Positions 25,348 to 34,800 of a DNA stretch of 64,000 nucleotides are shown here, piece by piece. The position numbers were made by a program, and so were the translations under genes. The notes below the pieces were generated by a model. It ran no database searches, was not told where the DNA came from, and saw only the letters and a program-made list of their open reading frames with translations. Each line of letters opens with the position of its first letter. The first letter of the stretch is position 1. The stretch is from a virus. The DNA is taken from positions 28,833 to 92,832 of the IMG/VR virus record IMGVR_UViG_3300012209_000006; one strand, given 5' to 3'.

Positions 25348-25431
25348 AAGTAAACACCGAACAGAGGATCCCGCAAGGGAACGGTGCAGCGTACGGTAAT
25401 GCTCTGGACTGAGCCGTTCGCGGAGAGCAAC

Positions 25432-26181
25432 ATGAAATTTCTTCGCGCATTATTGCTGACATCTCTTTTCGTTTTAGGGGTGCAACCCTCCGTAGCAGCA
25501 AACAAAAAGCATCAAAAAGCAGAGACCGCGACTTTCTTATTATATGGACGTTCGGCATCCGCCAACAGAGATCATGTTCCTATTTGCACGGCTTTTGTTT
25601 ATAAGAAAGTTTCCGATGGTTACAATTTGCTGACTGCCGGGCACTGCTTCGTGAATACGGGAGCGCCGGCAGACGTTCAATACTTCGTAGTGCCTGGGCA
25701 AGTGGTAGACGGCTCGTACAAAGGCGAAGACGTTGAGGTTTTAGGCGCGGTGGATGATGGCAAAATGGACGTTGCTGAACTTCATCTGAAAACTAATAAA
25801 AAGTATTCCGTACTTGAGCTGGACAACAAACTTCCTAAGATTGATGATAAAGTTTTCTTCGTCGGATATCCTGCCGTAGTCTCCCAGGTAGTTATGACCG
25901 GTCGAGTTGAAAGCGAAGTACTTCGAAGCAACGGTCCTCGCAATGATTGTGGTATTTGCGAAGGTCGAATCCTGGTACAAATAGGCGGGGCGGGTGGGGC
26001 CAGCGGTTCTCCCGTTATCAGCGAGAAGACAGGAAAAGTAGTTGGCATTCTAGAGGGTCACGCTTTCGAAAACGGTGTTTTAATTGTCCCGGCGTCCGAC
26101 GTTCATGTATATTTGTTACGAGCCACTTTACCGAAATACGTACCAGTAAAAAACGAATCAGGCGAGGGGGATCAGCCATGA
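25432..26181 (+). CDS. Secreted trypsin-like serine protease
   Basis: 249 aa. A signal peptide (MKFLRALLLTSLFVLGVQPS followed by VAA, residues 1-23) precedes a chymotrypsin-fold protease: His71 in LLTAGHCF, Asp113 in GKMDVAEL, and Ser191 in GGASGSPV. All three catalytic residues are present in order. It should act in the periplasm or outside the cell. A signal peptide argues against a prohead protease, which works in the cytoplasm. ATG 25432 is chosen because the signal peptide starts there; an in-frame ATG at 25402 would mask it. Confidence 0.82.
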   Translation: MKFLRALLLTSLFVLGVQPSVAANKKHQKAETATFLLYGRSASANRDHVPICTAFVYKKVSDGYNLLTAGHCFVNTGAPADVQYFVVPGQVVDGSYKGEDVEVLGAVDDGKMDVAELHLKTNKKYSVLELDNKLPKIDDKVFFVGYPAVVSQVVMTGRVESEVLRSNGPRNDCGICEGRILVQIGGAGGASGSPVISEKTGKVVGILEGHAFENGVLIVPASDVHVYLLRATLPKYVPVKNESGEGDQP

Positions 26182-26273
26182 TAATGCTGCTTCAATTAGG
26201 CTTGTATTTAGTAGTTGGATTTTTGTTTGGACTGGGATTCCACGTCTCAGGTAGATTGATCAATCGTAAGTAA
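26178..26273 (+). CDS. Tiny membrane protein (31 aa)
   Basis: MIMLLQLGLYLVVGFLFGLG followed by FHVSGRLINRK: one membrane helix with a positive C-terminus. The ATG overlaps the protease stop (ATGA), so translation is coupled. It may anchor or regulate the protease or act in lysis; unknown. Confidence 0.55.
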   Translation: MIMLLQLGLYLVVGFLFGLGFHVSGRLINRK

Positions 26274-26295
26274 AGCTTCCCCAGGAGGGAATCTC

Positions 26296-27030
26296 ATGGC
26301 TGATATCGGCAAAGCAAATATCGTTCGCAAAGCTCTTCCGACCAACGTACCTGACCACGTCAAGCGCAGGCTGATGGGAACATCGGCTGATTCGCGCGCG
26401 CCGTGGGAGACATGGCGGCAGGCTGATCCTCTAGCCAACTGCTCTCCGGAGCTCAAGCAAGAGATCGCTGAATACTCCCAGAAGCATCACGGGAAAACTT
26501 CCTCGTCCAATATCGAGGAACTCTGTCGGCAGAAAGAAATGTCGAAAGAGATGGTGAAGGAATACAAGTTTTACAATCAGGATGAACTGACGCGCGACGA
26601 CGCAACGAGAAAGGGTCGCACTCTTCATTGCCTGGAGTTTTTGAAACAGCTGGAGACCATTCGGCCGGCGTATCTGTCGGCGAACATCCAGAAAGGTCTG
26701 ACCGGTCTGGCTGTCTATCACCCAAAAGATGTTGTGGGCGAAGACGGCGTGGCTCGGCGCGTTGACTGGCATTACGTTTGCGGCGTCCAAGTCGGATACA
26801 TGTACGAATACTCCGTGCTCTATGTCGACGACAAAGGCCTGCCCCTGAACGAGAAGTGGCGCGGGTGGAGAACCGTTCTTCTCAGGTTGATTCAATTAGG
26901 TCATGTAACGGAAGAGCAAGCCCTCAGGGTTTTCGGTGAGCCGACCCCCGCGGGAGCCAAGCGGTATTTGGAGCAACTCTACTTCTGGCGCAATCGCAAC
27001 CGCGATGCTGGAGACAAAAAGGACGAGTAA
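26296..27030 (+). CDS. Hypothetical phage protein
   Basis: 244 aa, not recognised. Charged N-terminal half; middle YHPKDVVGEDGVARRVDWHY then VCGVQVGYMYEYSVLYVDDK; C-terminus EQLYFWRNRNRDAGDKKDE. GGAGGG precedes ATG 26296. It lacks a clear helix-turn-helix, so I do not call it a small terminase subunit. Confidence 0.65.
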   Translation: MADIGKANIVRKALPTNVPDHVKRRLMGTSADSRAPWETWRQADPLANCSPELKQEIAEYSQKHHGKTSSSNIEELCRQKEMSKEMVKEYKFYNQDELTRDDATRKGRTLHCLEFLKQLETIRPAYLSANIQKGLTGLAVYHPKDVVGEDGVARRVDWHYVCGVQVGYMYEYSVLYVDDKGLPLNEKWRGWRTVLLRLIQLGHVTEEQALRVFGEPTPAGAKRYLEQLYFWRNRNRDAGDKKDE

Positions 27031-27032
27031 TC

Positions 27033-27305
27033 GTGGCTAAACTCACTACAAACAGCGGCACAGTCAACTATCCGGCCAGCCATCAGTTGGGGATGAAAGT
27101 TCCCAAGGGCGGCGCAAGCTGTGCGTCTTGTAAATTCGTGAGTCAGGATTTGCTTAAGTGTGCGAACAGGCAGTTCGTCGTTTGGAACGGATCAAAATTC
27201 CTTCCGCAGAAAGCCGACGAATATTGTTGTGACCTGTACAAGATTAAACCAGCGGCGAAAGCCTCCGGCCCTATGTCCGCAGTATTGGCAGAACGCAAAG
27301 GATAA
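27033..27305 (+). CDS. Small cysteine protein
   Basis: 90 aa, GTG start. Cys pattern CASCKF, KCANRQF and YCCDLYK gives five cysteines in 40 residues, suitable for a metal or Fe-S site. Resembles small phage proteins of unknown role. It sits three bases after the previous stop. Confidence 0.62.
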   Translation: MAKLTTNSGTVNYPASHQLGMKVPKGGASCASCKFVSQDLLKCANRQFVVWNGSKFLPQKADEYCCDLYKIKPAAKASGPMSAVLAERKG

Positions 27306-27311
27306 ATTTGT

Positions 27312-27644
27312 ATGTCATTTAAATCTGTTCAAAAGAAGATCGCAAGCCAAGGCCACAGCATGGAAAGTGCTGGAGCCATTCTGGCTAGCGCATCCCGCCA
27401 CGCCAGCGCTGCCGCCAAACGCGCCAACCCCAAACTGAAAAGGGTGAAGGGCAAGATGCATGAAGGCGGATTGATCGAAGAGTCCGGCACTTACGAGATG
27501 GAAAAAGGCGAAGTAGTTGTTCCGGCCAAGGGACATGCCTACGAGCACCAGAACGTCGAAGCAATGCCCAACGGGCCCGAGGCACCATGTGCCGGACACT
27601 GGGAGATCGATGGCGGCTCCGTTAAGTTTGTCAAGAGCGAATAA
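27312..27644 (+). CDS. Small virion-like protein sharing a motif with 9931 product
   Basis: 110 aa. MSFKSVQKKIASQGHSMESA then a basic Ala-rich helix, then MHEGGLIEESGTYEMEKGEV and VVPAKGHAYEHQ. The EGG...KGEVVVP patch parallels EGGKVSKDG...HKDEVVLP in the 9931 product, pointing to a shared small phage domain. Its TAA overlaps the next ATG. Confidence 0.65.
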   Translation: MSFKSVQKKIASQGHSMESAGAILASASRHASAAAKRANPKLKRVKGKMHEGGLIEESGTYEMEKGEVVVPAKGHAYEHQNVEAMPNGPEAPCAGHWEIDGGSVKFVKSE

Positions 27645-27754
27645 TGTACACACGATTTCAAGAATGGTTGGAACGTCATCCTGCGATAGCTAACGTGCTT
27701 GGGTTTCCCCTTCTGATTTTGGGATTGATCTTAGATTCGATCAGGAACAAATAA
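27644..27754 (+). CDS. Tiny membrane protein (36 aa)
   Basis: MYTRFQEWLERHPAIANVLG then FPLLILGLILDSIRNK. A short N-terminal helix and one membrane segment. Start overlaps the previous stop (TAATG). Possible holin accessory; unknown. Confidence 0.55.
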   Translation: MYTRFQEWLERHPAIANVLGFPLLILGLILDSIRNK

Positions 27755-27766
27755 AGGAGAATGCCG

Positions 27767-28120
27767 ATGTTTGATCCACGAACTCTTCCCGGTGGAGATT
27801 TTTATTTCAACTTGGCATGCATGCTATGGTATGCAGCTATGGCGATCGATTGCGTTATAACTCGATGGGCACTCTGGTATTACGGCGGCCAAGAAAGAAA
27901 TAAGATCATGCGGTGGTTCACCGACAAAAATCATATATTCAGAACATTTCTTGATGGCGCCGTTCTTAGGCCGGCGATCATGTTTAGTTTCTTGTCCATA
28001 TGTCAATGGGGCGGATTTGTGGATAAGGCTCATTCTTATCTGCCTTTCGTGTTGGCAGCAGCTACTTCTTATTTTCCCATAAAGAATTACTTGGCTATTC
28101 GAAAAGCCAGAAAGAAATAA
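27767..28120 (+). CDS. Multi-pass membrane protein
   Basis: 117 aa with two or three hydrophobic segments: FNLACMLWYAAMAIDCVITR, RPAIMFSFLSICQWGGFV and YLPFVLAAATSYFPI. ATG 27767 has AAAGGAG at a 7-base distance; the ATG at 27761 is too close to it. Function unknown; it lies just upstream of tRNA-Asn. Confidence 0.62.
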   Translation: MFDPRTLPGGDFYFNLACMLWYAAMAIDCVITRWALWYYGGQERNKIMRWFTDKNHIFRTFLDGAVLRPAIMFSFLSICQWGGFVDKAHSYLPFVLAAATSYFPIKNYLAIRKARKK

Positions 28121-28210
28121 AATTTGGAGCGTGGTCCAATCGGTAGGACGCCTCACTGTTAATGAGGACGGTGAAGGTTCGAGTCCTTCCGCTCCAGCCA
28201 AAATTTGGAG
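28119..28210 (+). repeat. 11-bp direct repeat flanking tRNA-Asn
   Basis: AAAATTTGGAG occurs at 28119-28129 and 28200-28210, 81 bp apart, so the repeats bracket the tRNA gene; the first overlaps its 5' end by five bases. This could be the trace of cassette insertion of the tRNA, or chance in an A/T-rich spacer. Confidence 0.6.
28125..28200 (+). tRNA. tRNA-Asn (GTT)
   Basis: 76-nt cloverleaf: acceptor TGGAGCG/CGCTCCA (7 bp), D stem GTCC/GGAC, anticodon stem CCTCA/TGAGG with loop CTGTTAA (anticodon GTT, Asn), T stem GAAGG/CCTTC with loop TTCGAGT, discriminator G and an encoded CCA. All stems pair perfectly. Confidence 0.96.
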
Positions 28211-28222
28211 GATCGTTCAACA

Positions 28223-28318
28223 ATGTCAACGTTTAAGAAAGTCGCAAAAATCCTGATTACGATTCTCGTAGTGGCCGGAGTGATCGCCACAGTCATCGCA
28301 AAACTATCAGGTCAATAA
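28223..28318 (+). CDS. Tiny membrane protein (31 aa)
   Basis: MSTFKKVAKILITILVVAGV then IATVIAKLSGQ: a basic head and one membrane helix. TTGGAGG lies 12 bases upstream. Unknown role; similar in build to the 26178 and 27644 products. Confidence 0.55.
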   Translation: MSTFKKVAKILITILVVAGVIATVIAKLSGQ

Positions 28319-28403
28319 AGTTCGCTTGCAGTCGCGCCGCTGTCCTACTTAACGGGGGCTTTCGGGACAAACGGATGGACCGCAGGGGTAAGCTCCCACA
28401 AAT

Positions 28404-28484
28404 TTTGATATACAAAAGTATATCAAAGACGCCGAACGATATGTCTTTACATATCGACGCAACGTCACCAGCACGTACGCGTGC
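28404..28484 (+). promoter_or_regulatory. Three perfect inverted repeats in a leader region
   Basis: In the 180-base gap before the 28499 gene: TTTGATATAC-AAAA-GTATATCAAA (28404-28427), CGATATGT-CTTT-ACATATCG (28437-28456) and GCACG-TACG-CGTGC (28471-28484). Each has a four-base loop. They could be operator sites for a dimeric regulator or a series of leader hairpins. AAGGAG follows directly and precedes the start codon. Confidence 0.55.
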
Positions 28485-28498
28485 TAAGGAGAAACACA

Positions 28499-29152
28499 AT
28501 GAGCAGCAAAGTTATTGATCCCAATAAGAAAGTAGAAGCGGAATCGAATGATGGCGGACTCTCCGAGATCCCCGAAACGAAATCCGTCGAAGAGCTCGTT
28601 CCTGCAAAGGCGCGGCTCAAATCGCAGGCCGAGATCGACACAGAAATGACCTTGATCCGTCTGGAGACCGAGAAGCTTCGGCTCGAGAAGGAAAAGCTCG
28701 AACTCGAAAAATTGCGCAATGATGTCCTTGAGATCCGGCAGCAGCAAGAACAAGCCAGGGTTTCTCGAGATACCGTACAGGAATCTCTCGACTTCGCGCG
28801 TGAGAAGCGAATCTCTGATGAAACGCTCTGCACGCACATGAAGGGTGGCGACTCCGGTTCAATGATGAACGGTGGTCCTGCCCAGGGCAACGACGCGTCG
28901 AACTACGCCATGTTCCAACACACGCTGACCACGGGAGTCACCTTCCGTTTGTGTTCGCGCTGCGGAAAAACGTGGTTCCCCAAGGATCCAGATTACCGTT
29001 GGGCGATGTCTCGTCCGACTAGAAACAGCCCGAGCTCAGGCAGTCCGTCGCCTGGGCTGGTTAAGAATCCTAAATTCGTCCGTGTGGTGTCGGAAGTTCC
29101 TCATCGCGCGCGGCCAGTTCAGGAATACAACTACGAACAAGGGCAAGAGTAA
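28499..29152 (+). CDS. Coiled-coil protein with C-terminal zinc-finger
   Basis: 217 aa. Residues 45-100 are a strong coiled coil (LRLEKEKLELEKLRNDVLEI). The C-terminal half has a metal site formed by CTHMKGGD near residue 107 and LCSRCGKTWFP near 145. Proteins of this build recur in podovirus tail-proximal clusters. ATG 28499 follows AAGGAGAAAC. Role unknown. Confidence 0.68.
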   Translation: MSSKVIDPNKKVEAESNDGGLSEIPETKSVEELVPAKARLKSQAEIDTEMTLIRLETEKLRLEKEKLELEKLRNDVLEIRQQQEQARVSRDTVQESLDFAREKRISDETLCTHMKGGDSGSMMNGGPAQGNDASNYAMFQHTLTTGVTFRLCSRCGKTWFPKDPDYRWAMSRPTRNSPSSGSPSPGLVKNPKFVRVVSEVPHRARPVQEYNYEQGQE

Positions 29153-29161
29153 TTGCTTTAA

Positions 29162-29192
29162 ATTTGGGGAGGCCTTGTAAACCTCCCCAAAT
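29162..29192 (+). terminator. Hairpin terminator candidate
   Basis: ATTTGGGGAGG (29162-29172) pairs perfectly with CCTCCCCAAAT (29182-29192) across a nine-base loop. Only AATTTC follows instead of a long T run, so it may be a weak terminator or an mRNA-stabilising hairpin. Confidence 0.65.
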
Positions 29193-29218
29193 AATTTCAG
29201 TAATCTTAGGAAATAACG

Positions 29219-30277
29219 ATGGGAAATTCCACGACAAAATTGCAAGCGATCGTCGATTTTACGAGAACGTATCCGGATCTTTCCCCGGTTCTTTCTTCCG
29301 GAGGTTTCAGTTTGGAGCCGGCGTTAACAATCGCTAATGACGTCATGATCGCGATGCTTTCCCGGCCATTCAATTGGAAGTGGAATCGCACCCGCGTCCC
29401 TGTTTTCTACACGAATTCCTGGCAGCAAGACTACGCGTCGCTGACAGTCAATAATCTTTCCTGGCTCGAGTACGCCATCCTTATCGACATCAATTCGACC
29501 TCTGAGCCCAAAGACAAGTATCCTCTCGAAACAAACCGTGATCTGCCCGAAGCCTCCGTTCAATACGGCCGGCCGGGACAAGTCTGCTGGCTGCCCAACG
29601 ATCAGCTTATCTATGGCACTTGGGGCGGTTTGAACACTGGCGAGGGCTCTCAGCTCAACCCAGGTCCTGGAAGCGTCTACGGAGCTCTCCTGGGCGTTGT
29701 AGCCCAACCTAAGAACCCGTTACTACAGGTTCAGGATCCCAACGGGAATTTATGGGTTCTGTCAAATGCCCTGACTACCGGAGCAGTTCTAGGCAACACG
29801 CAGCCTGTGTGGCCCACCAACCCTGTATTCCCAACACCCACGAATCCCAATCAAGTCGCGACTACGGTCACAGACGGCACCGGCATCTGGACCGCCGTCA
29901 ACCCCAAAGGACAAGGCCTGCGCCTCAATCCTATCCCCTCACAGCAAGGAAAAGTTTGGCAAGCCCGCGTGTTCGGGCAGATGCGCGCCCCGATGTTCAC
30001 TTCTTTGAGCCAAACGATCGAACCGATTCCTGACGACTATGCCGCGTATTTCCGCCGCGGGTTCGTCGCCTATTCTTACATGCACTCGAAGGACAAACAG
30101 ATCCGCGCGAAGTTCCAAGATCAGCAAGCTCTCTGGGTCGCGTCTTTGCAGAACGCAATTCAGTCCGGCGATCGCGAGCGCGACAATACCGGACTTTATC
30201 CAACCGATGCTATTATGCCGGCGCCCGGCAGCACGTACTTGGGCCCCGCAAATCCGTTTTACCCAGGCGGCTACTGA
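29219..30277 (+). CDS. Connector/tail adaptor protein, paralog of 30960 gene
   Basis: 352 aa. N-terminal third aligns with the 30960 product: here FNWKWNRTRVPVFYTNSWQQ then DY, there FVWPWNRNTASFLTTVGKQD then Y, both followed by a LSWLEYA/FGYLETA segment. The insert near residues 155-240 is Pro-rich. The C-terminal part has PIPDDYAAYFRRGFVAYSYM. Two such paralogs before a large tail protein suggest head-tail adaptor or tail ring proteins; this is inference. Confidence 0.6.
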   Translation: MGNSTTKLQAIVDFTRTYPDLSPVLSSGGFSLEPALTIANDVMIAMLSRPFNWKWNRTRVPVFYTNSWQQDYASLTVNNLSWLEYAILIDINSTSEPKDKYPLETNRDLPEASVQYGRPGQVCWLPNDQLIYGTWGGLNTGEGSQLNPGPGSVYGALLGVVAQPKNPLLQVQDPNGNLWVLSNALTTGAVLGNTQPVWPTNPVFPTPTNPNQVATTVTDGTGIWTAVNPKGQGLRLNPIPSQQGKVWQARVFGQMRAPMFTSLSQTIEPIPDDYAAYFRRGFVAYSYMHSKDKQIRAKFQDQQALWVASLQNAIQSGDRERDNTGLYPTDAIMPAPGSTYLGPANPFYPGGY

Positions 30278-30332
30278 TGTATAATGCCGGATGGGAAAAT
30301 AGATTCCTAAAAACGGTTGCGTGGGGATAACA

Positions 30333-30950
30333 ATGCGTCGTCCACTTATTTATCTTGTCCGACATGGCTCCACAACTGATTCACACCTCAAAATCTTTCG
30401 AGGCCAGCGCGACTCCGCGTTGGATAAGAAGGGTTTCATCGACGCACATAACCTTCGAGAGTTTTTCGAGAAAAGAGAATGGCATCGAATTTTCTGCTCT
30501 GTCATGACCCGTGCCATTCAAACTGCTACGATCATCTGCGATGATCAGGCTGATTACCAGCCCGAGACCGTGGAAGGTCTCGAGCCTTGGAACATTGGAG
30601 CACTTACCGGTCTTCCCAAGAACGAAGAGAACATAAAGAAAATAGAATACTTCGATGAGCATATAACTGAAGCTCCCGAAGGCGGCGAATCGATCGAGCA
30701 GTTTCAAGAACGAATCTGGCCGTTGTTGGCAGAATTCATAGAGTTGGGCTGGAAGCAAGGAATTCCTTGCATCGTTATCGCCCACTCTTCGATCATTCAC
30801 TCCTTGAATCACCTTCTAGAAGGCAGAGACCACGACGAGATGGCTGTTAAGCCCGGCGGTGTCATAGAAGTTTATATGGAAGACGGCGAGATAAAACATA
30901 GGCCAATATTCAAGGCCGGACTCGACGATTCGTCCTTCCAGAAATCATAA
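30333..30950 (+). CDS. Histidine phosphatase (phosphoglycerate mutase-like)
   Basis: 205 aa, branch-1 histidine phosphatase. Phospho-acceptor His11 in LVRHGST, Arg60 in SVMTRAIQTA, acidic Glu84 in EGLEPWNIGALTG, and second catalytic His151 in VIAHSS. The active site is complete, so it should remove phosphate from a small molecule or protein. It is inserted between two paralogous connector genes. ATG 30333 follows GGGGAT; a GTG at 30321 is less likely. Confidence 0.87.
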   Translation: MRRPLIYLVRHGSTTDSHLKIFRGQRDSALDKKGFIDAHNLREFFEKREWHRIFCSVMTRAIQTATIICDDQADYQPETVEGLEPWNIGALTGLPKNEENIKKIEYFDEHITEAPEGGESIEQFQERIWPLLAEFIELGWKQGIPCIVIAHSSIIHSLNHLLEGRDHDEMAVKPGGVIEVYMEDGEIKHRPIFKAGLDDSSFQKS

Positions 30951-30959
30951 GGACATATC

Positions 30960-31898
30960 ATGGCGGCAACTAAAACTTTGCAAAATTCTATCGATTGGAT
31001 GCGCCCATTCTTAAATTGGGCTAACCTAACTATCGGTACGAATAACGAGCCGGCTTTCACGAGCGCGAATCAAGCGCTGCAGACTATCGTAGGCCCCCCA
31101 TTCGTGTGGCCTTGGAACCGTAACACTGCTTCATTCCTTACCACCGTTGGCAAGCAAGATTATAACGCGGCAATATCCGACTTCGGCTATTTGGAAACAG
31201 CCACGATCGAGCTCTGCGGAACCATCACAAGCGTCGTAACGAGCGGCACTGCGGCAGTCTATCACGCCATCAATGGATTCAGCAGCCTTCGCAACGGAGG
31301 AGTCGGCGAGGAAGTTGTCGTCACCGGTTGCACCACCTCAGCCCTCAACGGCACGTTCATACTCACCGCGGTATCTTCCACAACGTTCACGGTTGCGTCT
31401 ACTGTCTCGGCCGGTACTGAATCGGAATCTGGAGCTCTAGCAGTTGCTGGGCCTTCCGTTCAGCTGGAATTGAAGTGGGGATCGCTGTCAGAAGATCGCG
31501 CCAAGGATCGCCCGACATACATCGCGACACAGGAGTCTGACGAGAGCGGAACATCTTTCGTGTTTCGTTTGATGCCCGTCCCTGAACAGAACTATCGCGT
31601 CAACCTTACGTATCAGGTTGCGCCTACGCCTTTTGCGCACGTCTCAGACACCTGGGGAATTCCTGATCAATTGCAGTACATCTACAATTACTTTTTCGCG
31701 TTCTTCATGTTCGATTACTTCGATGATCCTAGAGCGCGCGCGTATCGTCAGCTGGCTGTAGCGGCTCTCCTTGCCCGTCAGTCCGGCCTGAACGCCACTG
31801 ATCGCAACCTGTTCCTCGGGAACTGGCTGCCGATCATGAGAGAAGAAACAGATAGTCAAGCCGGCGAAAATCAAGCGATTCAGGGGCGCGGAATCTAA
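30960..31898 (+). CDS. Connector/tail adaptor protein, paralog of 29219 gene
   Basis: 312 aa. Shares the N-terminal WNR...QDY block with the 29219 product. An Ig-like/beta insert (TTFTVASTVSAGTESESGAL) is followed by a helical C-terminus (YDIQLQ-type: DQLQYIYNYFFAFFMFDYFD; RQLAVAALLARQSG). Stop overlaps the next start (TAATG). Likely forms a ring between portal and tail; inferred from order. Confidence 0.62.
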   Translation: MAATKTLQNSIDWMRPFLNWANLTIGTNNEPAFTSANQALQTIVGPPFVWPWNRNTASFLTTVGKQDYNAAISDFGYLETATIELCGTITSVVTSGTAAVYHAINGFSSLRNGGVGEEVVVTGCTTSALNGTFILTAVSSTTFTVASTVSAGTESESGALAVAGPSVQLELKWGSLSEDRAKDRPTYIATQESDESGTSFVFRLMPVPEQNYRVNLTYQVAPTPFAHVSDTWGIPDQLQYIYNYFFAFFMFDYFDDPRARAYRQLAVAALLARQSGLNATDRNLFLGNWLPIMREETDSQAGENQAIQGRGI

Positions 31899-34800
31899 TG
31901 AGTCAGAACCTAATTCAAGCACAAGGTGGGGGCCCGCAAAAACCTACTCGCTTCGTTAGCCTGTTCACGTCTAGGTTCCTCACTGGACTTTATACGAACC
32001 GGTCACTGCTGCGCGGCCCTCTCCAAACCTTGTATTCGGACTTCTATCATCTTGGCGCCACAGATGCGCTGGCCGATGGATTGAACTCTGAGCTATCGAT
32101 CAGGCAGACAATGATCCGCCGACCGGGTAATCCGAAATTTTCCACGCAACAGACGGCCGCGGCAGTCGATTTCTTCTACGCTTTCCACAAGTCCGACGGC
32201 ACCATCTCTGTTATCGCGGATAGCGCTACAGATGTCGAAGTCGTTACGCCTACCACAATTACATCCATCTTCACTAAGTCGACTGGTGCGGGCCAAGGAT
32301 ATCTTCAAGGCATAAACAAAACTCTCTACATCGCTGATGGTCTCGATCTCGTCAAGTATATTCCTGGTACGACCAATCCCGACACAGGCAAGTCTATTTG
32401 GAATCTCGGCGGCGCTGCCCCCACAACTGCGCCCACGCTATCAGTCACGCTCACAGGTTCTGCTGGTACGCAATGGGCCGCTAACACCGTTTTCACAACG
32501 ATGGGTTTGATCTACGATAGCGGCACTGATACGATGCAGCAGCTATACACCGTCAATGCCGACGGCACGAACCCATCCTCTCAATTCGGCACGTCCGGAA
32601 ACGGGCAGCCTGTATGGGCACAAAACTATCTTGGCGTGACGGTCGACGGTACAGTTCATTGGACTAATTACGGCGAAATTCTTCTCTGGCAACCTAGCCA
32701 TACCTACGCTGGCGGCGATCCTATTTTCGATCCAGGCACCGGCTGCGTATTCATCGCGTCACACAACTACAACGTCCAGTCTGGTTCCGTGTATCCTAGC
32801 TTCACGTCCACGCTTGGTATATCCGGAGCGCGCGTCACTGAATCCACCGGAGCCCGCTGGGAAAATATCGGGAAAGTTGAAGACTGGACAAATACGAATC
32901 CCACTTGCATACGTCTATGGCAGACAAGCAAGACCTATTTGCACTATGATCCTCCCATCAACGGTTCCGGAGGCGGAGATCCTACAAACATAAACTGCGC
33001 CACCGTAGAGCCAAACGGAAATCTTCCTTCCACTCCAGATAGTCCTGTATTTTTGCAAGCAGCAACAACGGCCGGCACTACCGCCTCGACGGCTACGGCT
33101 CCGTCTTGGGGTACTACAGTCGGCGCTCTAACTCAAGATGGTCAACTTGGCTACGTGAGTTTGGGTAAAGGAACGTGGGTCGCCAATACAGCGTACGCGG
33201 GATGGACTCCTGGTGGGCTGTTCTCAGCGGTTAAGGACGCGAATGGAAACTTCCAAGTCGCTATCGTAACTGGTACCAGCGGCGCTCTCGTCCCAGGAAC
33301 ATCTGACGTTCTTACGGCGGCCGGTAATGCTTCTGGCGGACACACCACATACACTGGAACATTCCCCATCGCGTTCACTGTGGGAGCTCCCGTCACAATC
33401 GCCGGCTTCTCGACCAGCGCGAATAACGGAAAATTCCAAGTCGTATCCTGCAACGCGACCACTCTCGTAACTACTAACTCCGCCGGAGTCGCAGAGACCC
33501 ACGCCGGAACTGCGGTTTACAATCCGTGGGGTACTTCCTACGGCGCGCAGATCATTGAAGGAACTGTTACCTGGACTTGCGTCGGCGCGGCGTCTCCTAG
33601 CTGGTCGGCCGCCACTAAATGGTATCTGCCTGCGATCGGATTCGTTCCTCCTTCTGCGTCTCAACAATTTGGCGGCGCGGCAGTCATAGATTCGAACGGT
33701 GTCAATCAGTTTGTAATCTCTTCCGGCAAAAGCGGAGGCAGCGCACCGACGTGGCAAGCGATTGGCTCCAACACCACAGACAATGGCATTACATGGTACG
33801 CCGTATCTTCGTTCACTGCTGCAGGATTCTCCTGGACGTCTGGACACGGATGGTGTTACGCGTTCAAAGCGCGCACAACGACGGACGTGAGCGTTACGGA
33901 CGCCCCTCCGCTGCAGATTCCCGGCACCAACTCTCCCAACGTGCTTGGGCCCTTAGGGACTCCAACGGGCTGCGGTGATGGCTCAGTATCAACCGCATCG
34001 CCCGTCGCGCAGATCACAGGAGCGAATACTGGCGCTCAGGTTTTGATTTCTGGCCTCGGCTCTTCTGATCCTCAGTATGACACGATTATGGTTTTCAGAT
34101 CTGCCGATGGTTTCGGTGCGAGCGGTCCTTACTTGTTCCTTACGGAACTTGCTATGCCTCCGCGGCTAGCCAACGGTCAGCCGGGAACTTGGAGCATCAT
34201 CGACTTCATGCCGGATGACGCGACCAATCTTCTACCAGGATTGGACACCGGAACTACGGCTCCGATCAATCATGTGAACGATCCTCCTCCGGGACAATTC
34301 GGCTCTACGAATTTCGTTCCTTCTGCTGCGGATCCAACAGTCGCGCTGGCGGACTCGGCTCTCAAAGGAATCGTTTATCACCAAGGGCGCATGTGGGGTT
34401 TCATCGGAAACAACGTGTTTGCTTCCGGCGGTCCGGATACAGATCCAGGCAACGGCTTCACTGCATGGCCTCCTGCGCAAGCCTTCCCGTTCAGCAGTAA
34501 TGTTACGCGTTTGATTCCTACGGCGACGGCTCTGCTTGTATTCTTGACCACGGACACTTATTTGATTGGCGGCGGCCCCGCAATAACCGATTATTACTCA
34601 CAGCTTCTCGCCCCAGGCGTTGGCCTCCTGTCGTGGAACGCCGTCACGATGGTGCTCGGTCTCCCGTATTTGTTTTCATCAGACCGTCAATTTATCAGTA
34701 TCGATCCTAGCGGTGGCTTCACGCGCATCGGGCATCCTATTGGGGACAAGCTTAGTCAATTCAGTCCATTGACTGCATACGTAACGTATCATAGCTTCGG

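Noticed and set aside
26296-27030. Small terminase subunit
   Set aside because: No helix-turn-helix or oligomerisation pattern is visible and the gene is 14 kb from the large subunit.
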